Shown here in pieces: positions 12,372 to 23,770 of a stretch of 64,000 nucleotides of DNA. The first letter of the stretch is position 1. Each line of letters opens with the position of its first letter. The position numbers were made by a program, and so were the translations under genes. The notes beneath the pieces were generated by a model. The model ran no database searches, was not told the origin of the DNA, and saw only the letters and a list, made by a program, of their open reading frames with translations. The stretch is from Linanthus parryae (lineage: Eukaryota > Streptophyta > Magnoliopsida > Ericales > Polemoniaceae): NCBI GenBank assembly GCA_023055425.1, contig JALGPY010000005.1, forward strand, positions 80,951,495 through 81,015,494, written 5' to 3'.

Positions 12372-12650
12372 GACAGTACCTCTTAGATCTCTATCTAAAG
12401 CTGTTACATCATACTTTTAGGTATATATTACCTCTTAGATAGTGTGGCCGCTGGTGAGCGAATTATGTGACTGCTATTGCCAACTAAAGTGAAGAGGCGC
12501 TTGGATCACTAGCGTCAGGGTGTTACGTAGTTATTCCAGGAGCTTAAATAGCTAAGGTATATCGGTAAGTAGCGGATCTTTTGCGATAGCTCAGTTATAT
12601 ATGTACTTAGACGATTTCGGGCAATATATTGGTTAATCACTAGTTGGTGC

Positions 12651-13361
12651 TGTAAGATCAGGTTGTGCAAGGCTTGGAATAGCTCAGCTATTTCAAGGCC
12701 TTGAATCAGCTTTCAAAGCCTTGAATCAGTTTCAGAGGCTTGAAAATAGTTAAGCTATTTTCAAGGCCTTGAAACTGGATTCAAAGCCTTGAAACTGCTT
12801 AACCTATGTGAACACTCTCAGGGGGAGTTTTCTGCAAACTCTCTGAGTTGATTCCCTTTCTATATCTCATATGTTTGATTCACTGTTATTTGATGATGAA
12901 AGACAAATTGTTCTAACATATTTTGATCATACAATATCATCTGTTTGACCTTGATATTGCAGGTAATTTTGTTTCCAATATTTGCAGGATTATTTCCTAA
13001 ACTAAATTTGTGCAGATTTGGAAATAGTTGGACATTTTAATCCTCTGATCAATCAGAGACTTATGACAGCTTCTCAGAGTTTTTATACACAAGATCACAA
13101 CAATATCTCTGAATAAGGTGATCAACTATCCGTTAGAGAAAGCTGTTAAAGAGAGTCAAAGCTGTTGCCTACAAAATAGGAAGTTGTTGCTGAAAATATG
13201 GGAAGATTTGCATAGCTTCAAACAGTTTAAATAGAGCTCACTTTGAAGCAAAAAAAATAAAAGACTCAACGGGAAAAAGCAAGAGACAAGTTTCTGGATT
13301 AACAAAGAACCAAAGAAGAACATCAAACTCTCAATCCATTCCACAGACGTTCACTGCATCT
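12651..13361 (+). repeat. Sirevirus 5' LTR, first part
   Basis: Matches 35037 onward base by base with few changes (4 in the first roughly 206 bp by eye). It is interrupted after CATCT (13357-13361) by the Athila element and resumes at 26883. Confidence 0.92.
12692..12793. repeat. Cluster of TTCAAGGCCTTGAA palindromes, 5' LTR
   Basis: Five copies or near copies of the 14-bp palindrome start at 12692 (perfect), 12712, 12731 (degenerate), 12760 (perfect) and 12780. They sit beside a second dyad (AATAGCTCAGCTATT at about 12678-12692 and a related one at about 12744-12762). The same cluster lies in the 3' LTR at about 35078-35180. Two more perfect copies lie near the LTR's 3' end (27275-27288, 27342-27355). 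Confidence 0.9.
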
Positions 13362-13752
13362 TGATAACGCCCAATTAGGGGTTATCTTTTAGCCTGATTT
13401 CACGAGTATTTGTGTCGGAAATAGCGGTTTTTGCCGGAAAATGCATTAGAATGCCTCGGGAATCTAGAACGAGACGTTTATTTGTACTTCCTGGATTTCT
13501 GCTTATTTATTGCTATATTTGGATATGATCGCGGGTTTTCGTTCGTGTTGCCTTTTCAGGAACAGGTTCGGGAGGTGCATCGGGAAGCGTGCCGGGACCA
13601 AGCCGGGACCATCTCGGGAAACATGCACAAGACCGGGTCAAGACGGGAACATGGAAAAGCAGGAGAACACCAAGGGAGGCAAACCGGGAGCGTCAGGCAG
13701 AAGAGTGGGACCCAGGGGACCCAACCAGGCCCACCAAAGGACCAAGCAGGGC

Positions 13753-13810
13753 CCCATCTCCACCCCCCTGCCTGCGTACGTATATACGCAGGCAGGAGGG
13801 GGAGATGGGG
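13753..13810. repeat. Inverted repeat around a merged TGCGTATATACGCA site, 5' LTR
   Basis: CCCCATCTCC and a C-run on the left mirror GGGGGAGATGGGG on the right, around CCTGCGTACGTATATACGCAGG. The 3' LTR version (25691-25760) has two full palindromes in the centre; here they are collapsed by about 14 bp. Confidence 0.85.
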
Positions 13811-13825
13811 AGGTGGATACATGCC

Positions 13826-13867
13826 CTGGTTGCGTATATACGCAACCCTGCGTATATACGCAGCCAG
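13826..13867. repeat. Paired palindrome TGCGTATATACGCA x2, 5' LTR
   Basis: Perfect copies at 13831-13844 and 13849-13862, 4-bp spacer (period 18 bp), framed by CTGGT and GCCAG. Confidence 0.95.
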
Positions 13868-14935
13868 TTTGACTTTTTGGTCAAAGACGGTGGACCGATG
13901 GCAGATTCCGTAATTTCGGGCGCACGCGTTTCGGGGAAAACAACACTATTTAAAGACTCGTCCAGACTCGTTTTGAAAACACAACACAATTCTCAGCACA
14001 ACCGAAGGGCAAGTCAGAGCATTCACGGAGAGCACGAAAGCGCGATTCGAGATTCGAAGACTTAGTTTGATTTCGTTCTCTCTCTTTATATTCAGAAACT
14101 GCGTTTTGTATTATGTCTAGTCGTAGCTAAAATTCTTACCTAGGTTCTCGGTGAACCTAGGGTTTCGTATCCAGATTTTATGACTACTTTGTTTATGGAT
14201 TCATGATGACTATCTTAATTCAGCAAGTTATATCTGTTATTCTGGTTTTGATTATTCTAGTATATGCATGATAGGATTGATCACCCAGGATTGCTATAGA
14301 CCCGAGCTTGTAGGTGAAAACGTCAAGTTAGGGTTAGGAAGAAAAACCAGGATTTAGTACCTTACCCTGATAGACCGACCAGAGAAAGGGAGATAGGACT
14401 AGGATCGGAAAACGTGAGACCAACTGTTAGAGAATTTGACCCGGGCCATTCGGACAGGTTAGAAACCCTAACAGGATTAGACCGAGACTGCAGATTTAGG
14501 TAGCTTAACAAGAACCCCAAAGTCTGCAGGTTCGGGATTACGTGTGGAATCTGAAAAGTCACTGCACAACTGGTACGTTGCACAGATATCGAAACTGCTG
14601 AGTGTTTTCATAATCGAACGTAAAACTGAAATCTCTAGAAACCCTAGGGTATCCTGGAGCCTAGTTCTCATCTATTATCGTTACAACCGATCCAACTTAT
14701 TTTAGAAAACGTCACAAAAAAAAATACTTGCGTTTACGTTTTTAATTTCTGTTTTTAGTTTAGTAAACAGCAATCACAACCTACTCCTCCTTGTTACTAC
14801 ACTCGGTTAACCGAAACTGACAACGTGAGTAAACCCGAAATAGTCCTCGTGGGAACGATCACCCGAGTCTAATTGCAGCCGGTATTACAAGATTCGTACA
14901 CTTGCGACAGCACGTTAGTTTGCGCATCAAGTTTT

Positions 14936-14953
14936 TTGCGCCGTTGCCGGGGA
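14936..14953 (+). other. Athila primer binding site (tRNA-Asp type)
   Basis: TTGCGCCGTTGCCGGGGA, 6 bp after the LTR, matches the complement of the 3' end of plant tRNA-Asp(GUC) at 17 of 18 positions (one mismatch, second base). Minus-strand DNA synthesis would start here. Confidence 0.8.
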
Positions 14954-15075
14954 CTTTTTAGGGTCTATTTAGTAGTCAGAATTAGTTTTCTGAGTTTTTG
15001 TTTATTTTCAGTTTTGTTATTTTTCTTTTTATCTCACTGCGTTTTTGAATCTGCGTTTTCAGGACTGTTCAGTTG

Positions 15076-17463
15076 ATGCCCAGATTGCCTCGCGATTTGG
15101 TGTCACCACTCGACAACCCGGAAAATCTGTATACCGAACAGAACCGCAGAAACCGCGAAAGCAGGATGGCAACCAACCAGAGAGATACGCCCGAGAACAC
15201 CAAAGCCGGTGGACAGGAACGAGAGACACGTACCCTAGCCCAGATGGCCAGGTACATTGAGGAACTTTTCACAGCAGGACTTGCTGCCCGAAGCAACCAG
15301 AGAACATATAACCGATCTGGGAAGGCGTTGGTGGAAAATTTCGAAGTCCCCACCGGGGGGCATGAGCGACCTATTGTGGTGCCCGAGATCACCGCCGAGC
15401 ACTTTGACATCAAACCATCCACCATCCAGACGGTACAAACTCTCTGCCCGTTTCATGGCAGGGCCGACGAAGACCCGAACGATTTTATCGGGAAATTCGA
15501 AGATTACTGCAACAAGGTCAGATACAAGGGGGTAGAAGCAGAGGCACTCATGCTAATCTTATTTCCATATTGTCTTTATGGAGTAGCCAAAGACTGGCTT
15601 GAATCCCGACCACCCCGATCCATCACCACATGGGAGGAATGTGTCGCAGATTTTCTGGCGAAGTTCTATCCCGCCTCCCGAGTCATACGGTTACAGAGCG
15701 AGATCCTGTCATTCAGGCAGAAGATGGGGGAGACGGTGGTGGACGCATGGGACAGGCTCATGAGATTGGTCAAACGGTGCCCGAACCACGGTTTTGGAGA
15801 CGCGAAAATCCTGCAGGTTTTCTACCATGCCCTAGACAGCGAGAACGCCGACAGGATTGACAGAGAGGCCGGGGGAAACTTCTTGTATCACGTGGACAGA
15901 GAAGGTGCGTATGACCTGATGAAGCAGTTGGCCAAGCAGGACACCCGACTGTTTGACGACCGCAGGATGGCGGCTAGAGCCGAACCCGCAGAGGATGACC
16001 GGATAGACAATCTGGCCAAGATCGTTCATGACTTGGTCACGAAAGTCTATTCGGAATAGAAGACTGTTGCAGCAGTCGAAGAACCCGATTTGGACACGGC
16101 CATTGAGGAACTGAGGACCGAAGACACCAATTACGTACAGCAGCAGTGGGACCCGAGCCGGTACCGACCGGGTACAAGAGACCATCCCGGGTTTCGGTAC
16201 GGAAACCCGAACGCAGCAGTTTATGCACCGGGATTCCAGCACAGGCCACCAGCTCAGCAGGCTGCCCCGGCCCAGCAGGCTCAGTCAGTCCCATCTGCAC
16301 AACAGTATGACGCTCAGATGAAAGAAATCAAGTCTATGTTCCAGACCATGGAGTCCCGGTTCAAGCACATGGACACCCTGACGGCAGACATGCAGACAAC
16401 CAAAACGTCACTGCGCGCTTTGGAAGTACAGGTGGGGCAGTTAGCACAGCAGCTAACAGAGAGACAGCCAGGAAACCTACCCTCGAATACAGTAAACAAT
16501 CCACGGGCTCAGATCAATGCTATCTCCACTCGGAGTGGATTGGCACTGCAGGATCCACCGTATCCCAACCACGCACGTGCAGAAAATTCGAAAGAAGTAG
16601 AACGCAACTTGTCGGGCCAGGATAACAGCACAGTCGATCGCCCCCAGCCGAAGGGCTCGGTTGAGCAGGATGCAGTGCAGAACGAAACTGGTGCAGAAAC
16701 TGTACCAGTCTCCAAGGAGGTCCCGTACCCCTTGCGAACACGAAAGAGGGATGACAGCAAGGACTACGCCAGGTTTCTCGAGATGTTCAAGCAGCTGCAG
16801 ATTAACATATCTTTTGCTGAGGCTTTGGCTAAGATGCCCACTTACGCCAAATTCCTCAAGCACATCTTGTATGGGAGGAGGCGAATGAGCGACTTCGAGA
16901 CTATAAACTTGACGGCAGAAGTGAGCAATTGTGTGAAGAATGGGCTACCGAGGAAGAGAAAGGATCCTGACAGTTTCGTCATACCGGTCACCTTAGGTAA
17001 CGCTTACACAGGAAAGGCTCTGTGTGACCTAGGGGCCAGCATCAATCTGATGCCGTTGACGATTTTCAAGAGTTTGAAAGTCGGTGAACCCCGACCCACC
17101 AGAATTATGCTGCACATGGCAGACAGGTCCGTAAAACAGGCCTATGGGGTTATCGAGGATATTCTGGTCAAGGTCGGCGAGCTGATTTTTCCGGCAGATT
17201 TTGTCATCCTGGACATGGAGGCAGGGGAGGTACCCCTCATACTTGGCAGGCCGTTTTTGGCCACGGGCGAAGCAATGATAAACTGTAAGAGCGGGGAGCT
17301 GACCATGCAGATTAACGAGGAAAAGGTGAAATTCAACGTTTTCAAAAATCTACAACTGCCGAATTACTACGACCACGAGGATATCTTTGCCATCGATGTG
17401 GTTGACGAAGGTTGGGAAAACGAGGATATGGACCAATTGTGGGAAGAGATCGACAGCATGTAA
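15076..17463 (+). pseudogene. Athila gag-protease
   Basis: One reading frame from ATG 15076 to TAA 17461-17463, broken by TAG at 16057-16059. The first third holds the retrotransposon gag core (PFHGRADEDPNDFIGKFEDY, then WLESRPPRSITTWEE and FLAKFYP), which assembles the particle. A Gln/Pro/Ala-rich linker follows. The C-terminal third is a retropepsin: DLGASINLMP (about 17026-17055) carries the catalytic Asp, and ILGRPFLATG is the second conserved strand. No CCHC knuckle is seen. The TAA before the RT frame lies in the same phase as RT, so it could be either a decay stop or the natural gag-pro end; the TAG inside gag looks like decay. Confidence 0.85.
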
Positions 17464-17499
17464 GGGGAAGAAAAGGAGAAGACTCGGTGCGAGCACGCC

Positions 17500-19296
17500 A
17501 TGAGAGTCGAGGACTGGACCACTTTGCACCGGGACGAAGACGGCGGGCAAAAGATGATTCTGGTCCCGTCACTCAAGGAGCCACCCGCACTGGAGCTGAA
17601 ACCGCTCCCGAGCCATCTCAGGTATGCGTATATTGGTGAAAATATTACTCTGCCCGTAATTGTTTCGTCTCGTTTATCTCAGGAACAGGAGCAGAAACTG
17701 CTGGAAGTATTGCGAGAGCATAAGGAAGCAATCGCCTGGACGATTGAAGATATCAAGGGGATCAGCCCCTCCTACTGCATGCACAAGATCCAAATTGAAG
17801 AAGGCAAGAAACCGGTGATTCAGCTCCAGCGGAGACTGAATCCGAACATGAAGGACGTTGTGCGAAAAGAGGTCATGAAGTGGCTGGAAGCGGGAATCAT
17901 ATACCCCATATCGGACAGCACGTGGATCAGCCCGGTCCAGTGCGTGCCCAAAAAGGGGGGTATTACGGTGGTGCAGAATAAAGACCAGGAGCAGATTGCG
18001 CAGCGCACCGTTACAGGCTGGCGGATCTGCATGGACTATCGGAGGCTAAACGAAGCAACACTAAAGGACCACTTCCCGCTACCATTCATGGACCAGATGC
18101 TGGACCGGCTCGCCCACCACGCCTATTACTGTTTTCTGGACGGGTATTCCGGGTACAACCAGATTTGCATAGCCCCCGAGGATCAGGAAAAGACGACGTT
18201 TACCTGCCCATACGGTACGTTCGCGTTTTGGCGCATGTCGTTCGGGTTGTGTAATGCTCCTACCACGTTCCAGAGATGTATGATGGCGATTTTTTCCGAC
18301 ATGATCGAGAAAAATCTGGAGGTCTTCATGGACGACTTTTCACTATTCGGGGACAGTTTCGATGACTGCCTGTTCCATTTGGGTCAGGTTCTGATCCGAT
18401 GCAAGAAGGCGAATTTGGTGCTCAATTAGGAAAAGTGTCACTTTATGGTCACCGAGGGGATCGTGCTGGGTCACAGAATTTCCAGCAAGGGACTCAAGGT
18501 GGACAGGGCTAAGATCGAGGTGATAAAGCAGCTTCCATACCCGACGAACGTAAGGGCGATAAAAAGTTTTCTGGGACATGCAGGATTTTACCGAAGGTTC
18601 ATCAAAGACTAATCCAAGATCACAAAGCCACTCTACGCTTTACTCGGAAAAGACGCACCCTTTGATTTCGATACAGCATGTCGGCAGGCTTTTGACCATT
18701 TGAAAGAGAAGCTGACCACAGCCCCGGTTATAACCACGCCAGATTGGTCACTCCCGTTTGAGCTGATGTGTGACGCCGGCGACTACGCAGTCGGGGCAGT
18801 TTTGGGACAGCGAAAGGATAAGGTCTGCCACGTCATTTATTATGCGAGCCGGGTACTCAACGATGCCCAGCTCAACTATGGCACGACAGAAAAGGAACTG
18901 CTGGCCGTGGTGTATGCCCTGGATAAATTCAGGCCCTATTTGGTCGGGTCGAAAGTTATCGTTTTTACCGACCATAGTGCCCTGAAATACCTGCTGGACA
19001 AGAAGGACGCGAAACCGAGACTGTTGAGGTGGGTAATACTGATGCAGGAATTCAACGTGGAAATCCGGGACAAGAAGGGAGTCGAGAACGTGGTAGCGGA
19101 TCACCTATCCAGACTTGAGAACGTAAAGGTAGACCCGGTGCCAATCAAGGAAAACTTCCCGGACGAACACATCATGGCAGTAAAAATCGAGAGACCGTGG
19201 TACTATGCCATAGCCAATTACTTGGTAACGGGCACGCTTCCCGAGGATCTCACCCCGTCGCAGCGGAAAAAGTTCATTGCCGAAAGTCGACAGTAG
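17500..19296 (+). pseudogene. Athila reverse transcriptase and RNase H
   Basis: Same phase as gag-pro. The RT region includes WRICMDYRRLNEATLKDHFP, the palm motif FMDD (18325-18336) in place of the common YxDD, and the FFCLCNAP-like block MSFGLCNAPTTF. A TAG at 18427-18429 and a TAA at about 18609 interrupt the thumb. RNase H follows from about 18700 ([20 protein letters not shown], then [11 protein letters not shown] and [11 protein letters not shown]) with its acidic residues visible, and the frame ends at TAG 19294-19296. With these lesions no full RT-RNase H could be made without readthrough. Confidence 0.9.
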
Positions 19297-20482
19297 TTCT
19301 GGGACGACCCGTACTTGTTCAAACAGGGGGCCGATAACATCCTGAGAAGGTGTATCCCGACCCACGAGGCATGGAACGTGATCCGACACTGCCACTCATC
19401 ACAGTGTGGGGGTCATTTTGGGAACGCGAACAGCTCATAAAATACTGCAGTCCGGTTTTTTCTGGCCGACAATCTTCAAAGACTGTCACGACTATGTGCA
19501 GGGATGTGATAGGTGCCAGAGGACAGGAAACACGTCACACCGGGACGAGATGCCGATGACCGTGTGGCAGGAGGTAGAGCCATTTGATGTATGGGGAATT
19601 GACTTCATGGGTCCGTTCCCGTCTTTGATGGGAAATCTTTACATTCTGCTGGAAGTAGATTATGTGACAAAGTGGATCGAAGCGATCGCCTGTCAGAAAA
19701 ACGATGCAGCTACCGTTGAGCGTTTTCTGAAACGTAACGTTTTCACTCGTTTCGGGACTCCCAGGGCAATGATTAGTGACGAGGGCTCTCACTTCATCAA
19801 TCGAGTTTTTGCGAAAGTTCTGAAACAGTACGGCGTGTCAGTTCATAAAGTCTCGTTACCCTACCATCCGCAGACAAACGGGCAAGACGAGGTTTCGAAT
19901 CGAGAGATCAAGAGCATACTCGAGAAAACAGTGAATCTCGGCCGAAAGGATTGGTCCGTCAGACTGTACGATGCGCTTTGAGCCTACAGGACTGCTTTCA
20001 AAACACCGCTGGGAATGTCACCATACCAGCTCGTGTTTGGGAAAGCGTGCCACTTACCGGTGGAATTGGAGCACAAGGCGTATTGGGAAATAAAACTGCT
20101 CAACTTGGACCAGAATCTAGCAGGAGATAAGAGGAAGATGGCACTGCTTGAATTAGAAGAATTCCGCAGAACGGCTTTTGAGAGCGCCAAAATTTACAAA
20201 GAGAAGACAAAGAAGTGGCATGATCACCGTATCACGCCAAAGCAGTTTAACGAAGGCGACAAAGTGCTTCTCTACAATACCCGGATGCGGTTCTTTCCGG
20301 GAAAGCTGAGGTCTCGTTGGTCGGGACCGTTCATCATCAAGCAGATTTTTGCCTGGGGGGCATTCGAGCTGGAAAATCCAAAAGACAAGTCCAGTTTCAG
20401 GGTGAACGGGAACCGGATCAAGCCGTATCTCGAGACCGCCGAAGTCGTTAAAATAGACCCGGTCTATTTTGATGACCCGTAA
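19297..20482 (+). pseudogene. Athila integrase
   Basis: The zinc-binding N-terminus is split: a His-His part (about 19350-19400) lies in the RNase H phase, then the frame shifts near 19410-19440, and the Cys-Cys part (CHDYVQGCDRCQ) is in the next phase. The catalytic core follows with WGIDFMGPFP (first Asp), MISDEGSHF (second Asp) and HPQTNGQDEVSNREIKS (Glu). A TGA at 19979-19981 replaces the Trp codon expected in the ALxAYRTAF block. The C-terminal DNA-binding part runs to TAA 20480-20482 ([21 protein letters not shown]). No chromodomain is present, as expected outside chromoviruses. Confidence 0.88.
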
Positions 20483-20733
20483 GAGGTAACAAGGTCGGGC
20501 CCTCGACCATACATCACAAGGCGCTGTTTGGGAAGCAACCCAAAATTAATCGTTAATTAATTATTTTTATTATTTTATTACGTTATTATGTTCAGTTCTG
20601 AATTTCCGAGAGAAGAGAGATGAGCAGGTTTTTGACTTTGAATTTGAGAATGTGCAGATACAAAAACATCCAAAACAGCCAGAACCGGGAAAACAGAGGA
20701 AGAGAGACCATTTGAAAAAAAAAAAAATAGCTG

Positions 20734-20775
20734 CTGGTTGCGTATATACGCAGCCCTGCGTATATACGCAACCAG
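20734..20775. repeat. Paired palindrome TGCGTATATACGCA x2, internal copy 1
   Basis: Perfect copies at 20739-20752 and 20757-20770, spacer GCCC, framed by CTGGT and ACCAG, so the 42-bp block is an inverted repeat apart from the spacer. Confidence 0.95.
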
Positions 20776-20824
20776 GGGCAATTTTTTTAATTTTTTTTTG
20801 TGTGTTTTCTTTTTGATTTCTGAT

Positions 20825-20856
20825 TGAGTATATACGCAGTATTGCGTATATACGCA
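20825..20856. repeat. Paired palindrome, internal copy 2
   Basis: Copies at 20825-20838 (one mismatch, third base) and 20843-20856 (perfect); spacer of 4 bp again. Confidence 0.92.
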
Positions 20857-21580
20857 GCCAGAAAGAAAAAAAAATTGTAATTTTTACAAATACCCAAGGG
20901 CATTTTGGTCATTTTGACAAATTAGGGTTTAAAAGGGATGAGGAGGCCGGCCACACCATTGTTGCACCTCCTCTTTCTCTCTCTTCCTCCATTTTCTCCC
21001 ACTTGAAGAAAAAATATTTTGCCTCGGACCTCCGAATCAAAATCCAGGCACATTTCTGGAATCCCCTCGTCGCAAGGAGCAAGTTTCATCCATCAAAATT
21101 CAGAAACAAGCGAAAATCGAGCGGGCAATTCCCATCAAAAAGTGAGGTGTTCTTGAGGAAAAGTGCAGATTTGAAGGTGTTAGAGCAAGAACTAGCAAAA
21201 ACCGTACAAGGGAACGTGAACGAGGAGATCGAGGGCTTCAATTTGGTGGGTTCGGATTTCAATTCCGGGCAGTTTCATTTTCCGGCGATTTTTCCGGCGA
21301 CCGCCGGCGACTTTTCCGGCGACTTTCCGGCAGAATCTCCGGTCTTCACCCCTGTTTAGGGAAGGTCGAAAATCTCATCCCTCGCTTTATTTTCCGTTTT
21401 GGCACGGCCCGTAGCCGGGCCCGTTATTTTTCGGTATTTTTGATTTTGGAGCGGCACTTGCCGTGTGGACCTCTGGTAGCTCTTAGGTGGACTATCTATT
21501 GAGACACACTTGTTTTGTGCACGTTTCACGTTTTTGCTTTATATTCCCGAGTCGGCACGTTTTACGAGGTTGTGACTGTT

Positions 21581-23383
21581 ATGGAGTTTCATGTACTGGT
21601 CCTAGACCAAGAACGGGACGAGATCCCTACTGACTATGACGCGGATGAGATCACCTCTAGGAGGTTTGACAGTTTTCGGTTCGTGAACCATTACGCTCAT
21701 TTCTACTTTTTGACCGGAACCAAAATGGGTCATAGACTTCCCCTAGACTACCATTTTCAGGTCGACCATATGAACATGCCGCCAGAGATGGCAGATTTTG
21801 CGAGTCGTCCGGAAATTTTCGGACAGTCCTTAGCGGGGTTTCCGGAGGTGTCTAGTTCCTCCTTGGTGCGTGAGTTTTACGCAAAACTCATGCATAAGGG
21901 GGCTGGTGAGGCCAACGGGGATGTCCGATGGGTGTATTGTCGGCGTCAGTTTTTGTTGGTCACGGCGGATAGCATCCGCCAAGCGTATGGGATCCCGTTG
22001 CGCCATTTCTCGTGCGCATATGCTGAGTGTGCAGATTACCCGCCTAGCGATTCTGAGCTTTTGCGGGTCGTGACTAGTGGGTACCTGGGTGCACATTTCG
22101 AGAGAGAGGGGACTGGTGAGATAGGCAAGAAATTGCATTCTCGATTTATTACCGGGCCGCCACGTTGGTGGGCCGAGTGGGTAGTGAACAGGGTAGTGGG
22201 TATCAAGCATTTTACCTACCTTGACTATGAGTACATACTCTTAGTCTATTGCCTTGTTCTTCGACGAGAGGTCGACATTCCTCGTCGCATATGGGTATAC
22301 ATGCAGGAGCGGAACAACACCGCTAGCCACAAGGGGTTGGGGTACGCCAACCTCATCGCCAAACTGGCGCGGGAGTTTGAGGTGCCTATGCACGATCTCG
22401 AGGGTGATTTAATTCCTCCTAGGCCACGGCCTTATAGGAAGATCATAGCCCGTAACCCGGGCCCACCAGAGCCGGTCGTTGACCTCGATGAGGATGACGA
22501 TATTATGGAGGAGGATCCGGCTCCGGCACCTTCCCCTGCCCCTGCCCCTAGGAGGCGTTCGACTCAGGAGCGACCAGCCAGTCGCCAGGCATCGGCCGGA
22601 CTTCGCCGGTGCCGTACCAGTCGCGAGAGTGAGCGTCCAGAGTCGAGTCGCCAGGGGACTGAGAGGAATGCCCCGACCCAGCCGGCCCGACAGCGAGGTA
22701 AGCCGGCCCCACGGGCCGACCCGACCCCACGAGCTAGACCAGCCCCGCCACGTAGATTGCCACGTGTGGACGAGAGATTTGAGGGGTGTCAGGGCAGACG
22801 CAAGTCCGTAGGAGAGAAGGTGCTCAAGAGCGTGGGCAAGCTATGGAGAGCTTTGACACATAACCGCCGGACTCAGCGGAAGGTCACGAAGGACACCCAG
22901 GCTGCCTTAGCTAGTATTCGAGAGGAGCAGCAGGATGCGGCCCGGCACGCAGGCCGAGAACCGCCACTCCCACTGTATTTTCCCCCTACCTACTCCAGCA
23001 GCTTCACCGAGGGTTGGTCGGATGACGGGGACTCTAGCAAGTGTACATCCGCACCGCCACCCCCGACCCAGCCACCTCCCCCGACTCAGCCATCACCGCC
23101 ACCTGCCCGACAGGAGAGACGGCAGCCTGGGACACGATCCCGGCAGCCTACGGGTCGTCAGACTGGGTCCCGTACCCAGCAGCCTTCGAGTGGCAGGACG
23201 ACATTGCGATCCCAGCCACCTAGCAGTTGGACGGGGTCCGAGTCGCAGTCCTCTGATTACCGGCCCCGTACGCGTGCGCGTCAGCCGATCGTCTTCAGGT
23301 CTGATTCAGGTAGCAGCTCGCCGGGTAGCATTTCCGGTACGTCCGAGACCGGGTCAGACCCGACATTTTTTCCGGACGAGTGA
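21581..23383 (+). CDS. Athila third ORF (env position), putative plant transposon protein
   Basis: 600 codons from ATG 21581 (the open frame extends 22 codons upstream, without a better start) to TGA. It is intact, unlike gag and pol of the same element. Residues 1 to about 290 form a globular part with LVREFYAKLMHKG, VRWVYCRRQFLLVTADSIR and AYGIPLRHF. These motifs resemble the 'putative plant transposon protein' domain found in third ORFs of Athila and some other plant retroelements. The rest is low complexity: an acidic segment (DLDEDDDIMEEDPAP), then Arg/Pro-rich and Ser/Thr-rich stretches. No signal peptide or convincing membrane span is seen (the best hydrophobic run is YILLVYCLVL), so an envelope role is not supported by sequence. 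Function unknown. The domain also appears in the Sirevirus at 33522-34148. Confidence 0.75.
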   Translation: MEFHVLVLDQERDEIPTDYDADEITSRRFDSFRFVNHYAHFYFLTGTKMGHRLPLDYHFQVDHMNMPPEMADFASRPEIFGQSLAGFPEVSSSSLVREFYAKLMHKGAGEANGDVRWVYCRRQFLLVTADSIRQAYGIPLRHFSCAYAECADYPPSDSELLRVVTSGYLGAHFEREGTGEIGKKLHSRFITGPPRWWAEWVVNRVVGIKHFTYLDYEYILLVYCLVLRREVDIPRRIWVYMQERNNTASHKGLGYANLIAKLAREFEVPMHDLEGDLIPPRPRPYRKIIARNPGPPEPVVDLDEDDDIMEEDPAPAPSPAPAPRRRSTQERPASRQASAGLRRCRTSRESERPESSRQGTERNAPTQPARQRGKPAPRADPTPRARPAPPRRLPRVDERFEGCQGRRKSVGEKVLKSVGKLWRALTHNRRTQRKVTKDTQAALASIREEQQDAARHAGREPPLPLYFPPTYSSSFTEGWSDDGDSSKCTSAPPPPTQPPPPTQPSPPPARQERRQPGTRSRQPTGRQTGSRTQQPSSGRTTLRSQPPSSWTGSESQSSDYRPRTRARQPIVFRSDSGSSSPGSISGTSETGSDPTFFPDE

Positions 23384-23595
23384 GTGCCATGAGGGCATGC
23401 CACCTCTTAGTGTGGGGGTGGTAGTCGTGTCTGCATTAACCCGGTCTGCACGTTTTTTCGTATTTATTTGTAGTTTTTTTTTTTGAGTCAGCATATTTTC
23501 TTTATTTGAGTCAACCCACCACAAACATTCTGGACGTGCATTGTATATAAGTTAAAAAAAAAATGAAAAATTAATTTTTTTTTTATGCTGCTGGT

Positions 23596-23627
23596 TGGGT
23601 ATATACGCAGCCCTACGTATATACGCA
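23596..23627. repeat. Paired palindrome, internal copy 3 (diverged)
   Basis: Copies at 23596-23609 and 23614-23627, each with one mismatch in the left arm (TGGG and TACG for TGCG); the 4-bp spacer GCCC and flanking CTGGT are kept. Confidence 0.9.
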
Positions 23628-23770
23628 AACAGCAAGTATAAATTATTTTTCAAAAAAAAAAGTTTAAAATCAGAAAATTTTGAGAAATGGCAATCGAGAA
23701 CGAAAACAGTGAAGAAATTGAGTTTGAGTCCTTTGAAAGAGAAGAAAACTTGCACCGAGGTATAGTAGAT

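Larger units (their letters stand above)
11009..12650 (-). mobile_element. Tat-type Gypsy element fragment (copy A), 3' part
   Basis: Read on the minus strand this is the 3' end of an element related to those at 37324-46943 and 50443-62420. An LTR whose start reads TGAAGATAGT lies at 11458 downward, preceded by a polypurine-type AAGGGGACTAAA. On the other strand follows the start of the PMD gene. The Sirevirus at 12651 interrupts it. Sequence directly after the Sirevirus (36343 onward) could be its continuation but shows no recognisable coding. Confidence 0.55.
13362..14929 (+). repeat. Athila 5' LTR
   Basis: 1568 bp, TG...CA ends, nearly identical to 25298-26877. TATTTAAAGAC at about 13947-13957 is a plausible TATA region. 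Reading frames of up to 160 codons here recur in the 3' LTR with changes and carry no domain; they are not genes. Confidence 0.93.
20483..21580 (+). promoter_or_regulatory. Athila inter-ORF region with palindrome pairs and promoter-like leader for the third ORF
   Basis: This 1.1 kb holds two palindrome pairs (20734-20775, 20825-20856). Then comes TTTAAAAGGGATG (about 20928), a CT-rich tract (20960-21000) and a long leader with repeated TTCCGGCGA units, an arrangement like a plant promoter and 5' UTR. The frame at 21003-21359 in the leader has no domain. I infer that the third ORF is expressed from its own transcript; no splice sites were firmly identified. Confidence 0.4.

Noticed and set aside
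13431..14065. Overlapping reading frames of 88-160 codons in the Athila LTR, repeated at 25367-26015
   Set aside because: They lie wholly inside LTRs, overlap in several phases and on both strands, change length between the two LTRs and have no domain.
21003..21359. 118-codon frame upstream of the Athila third ORF
   Set aside because: Its end is built from TTCCGGCGA repeats of the leader; no similarity to a known domain.
21581..23383. Retroviral-type envelope protein
   Set aside because: No signal peptide, no convincing membrane span and no cleavage-like site are visible; only its position resembles env.
22479..23486. Plus-strand frames overlapping the Athila third ORF (22479-22811, 22935-23486)
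   Set aside because: Out-of-phase shadows of the GC-rich, low-complexity C-terminal part of the third ORF.
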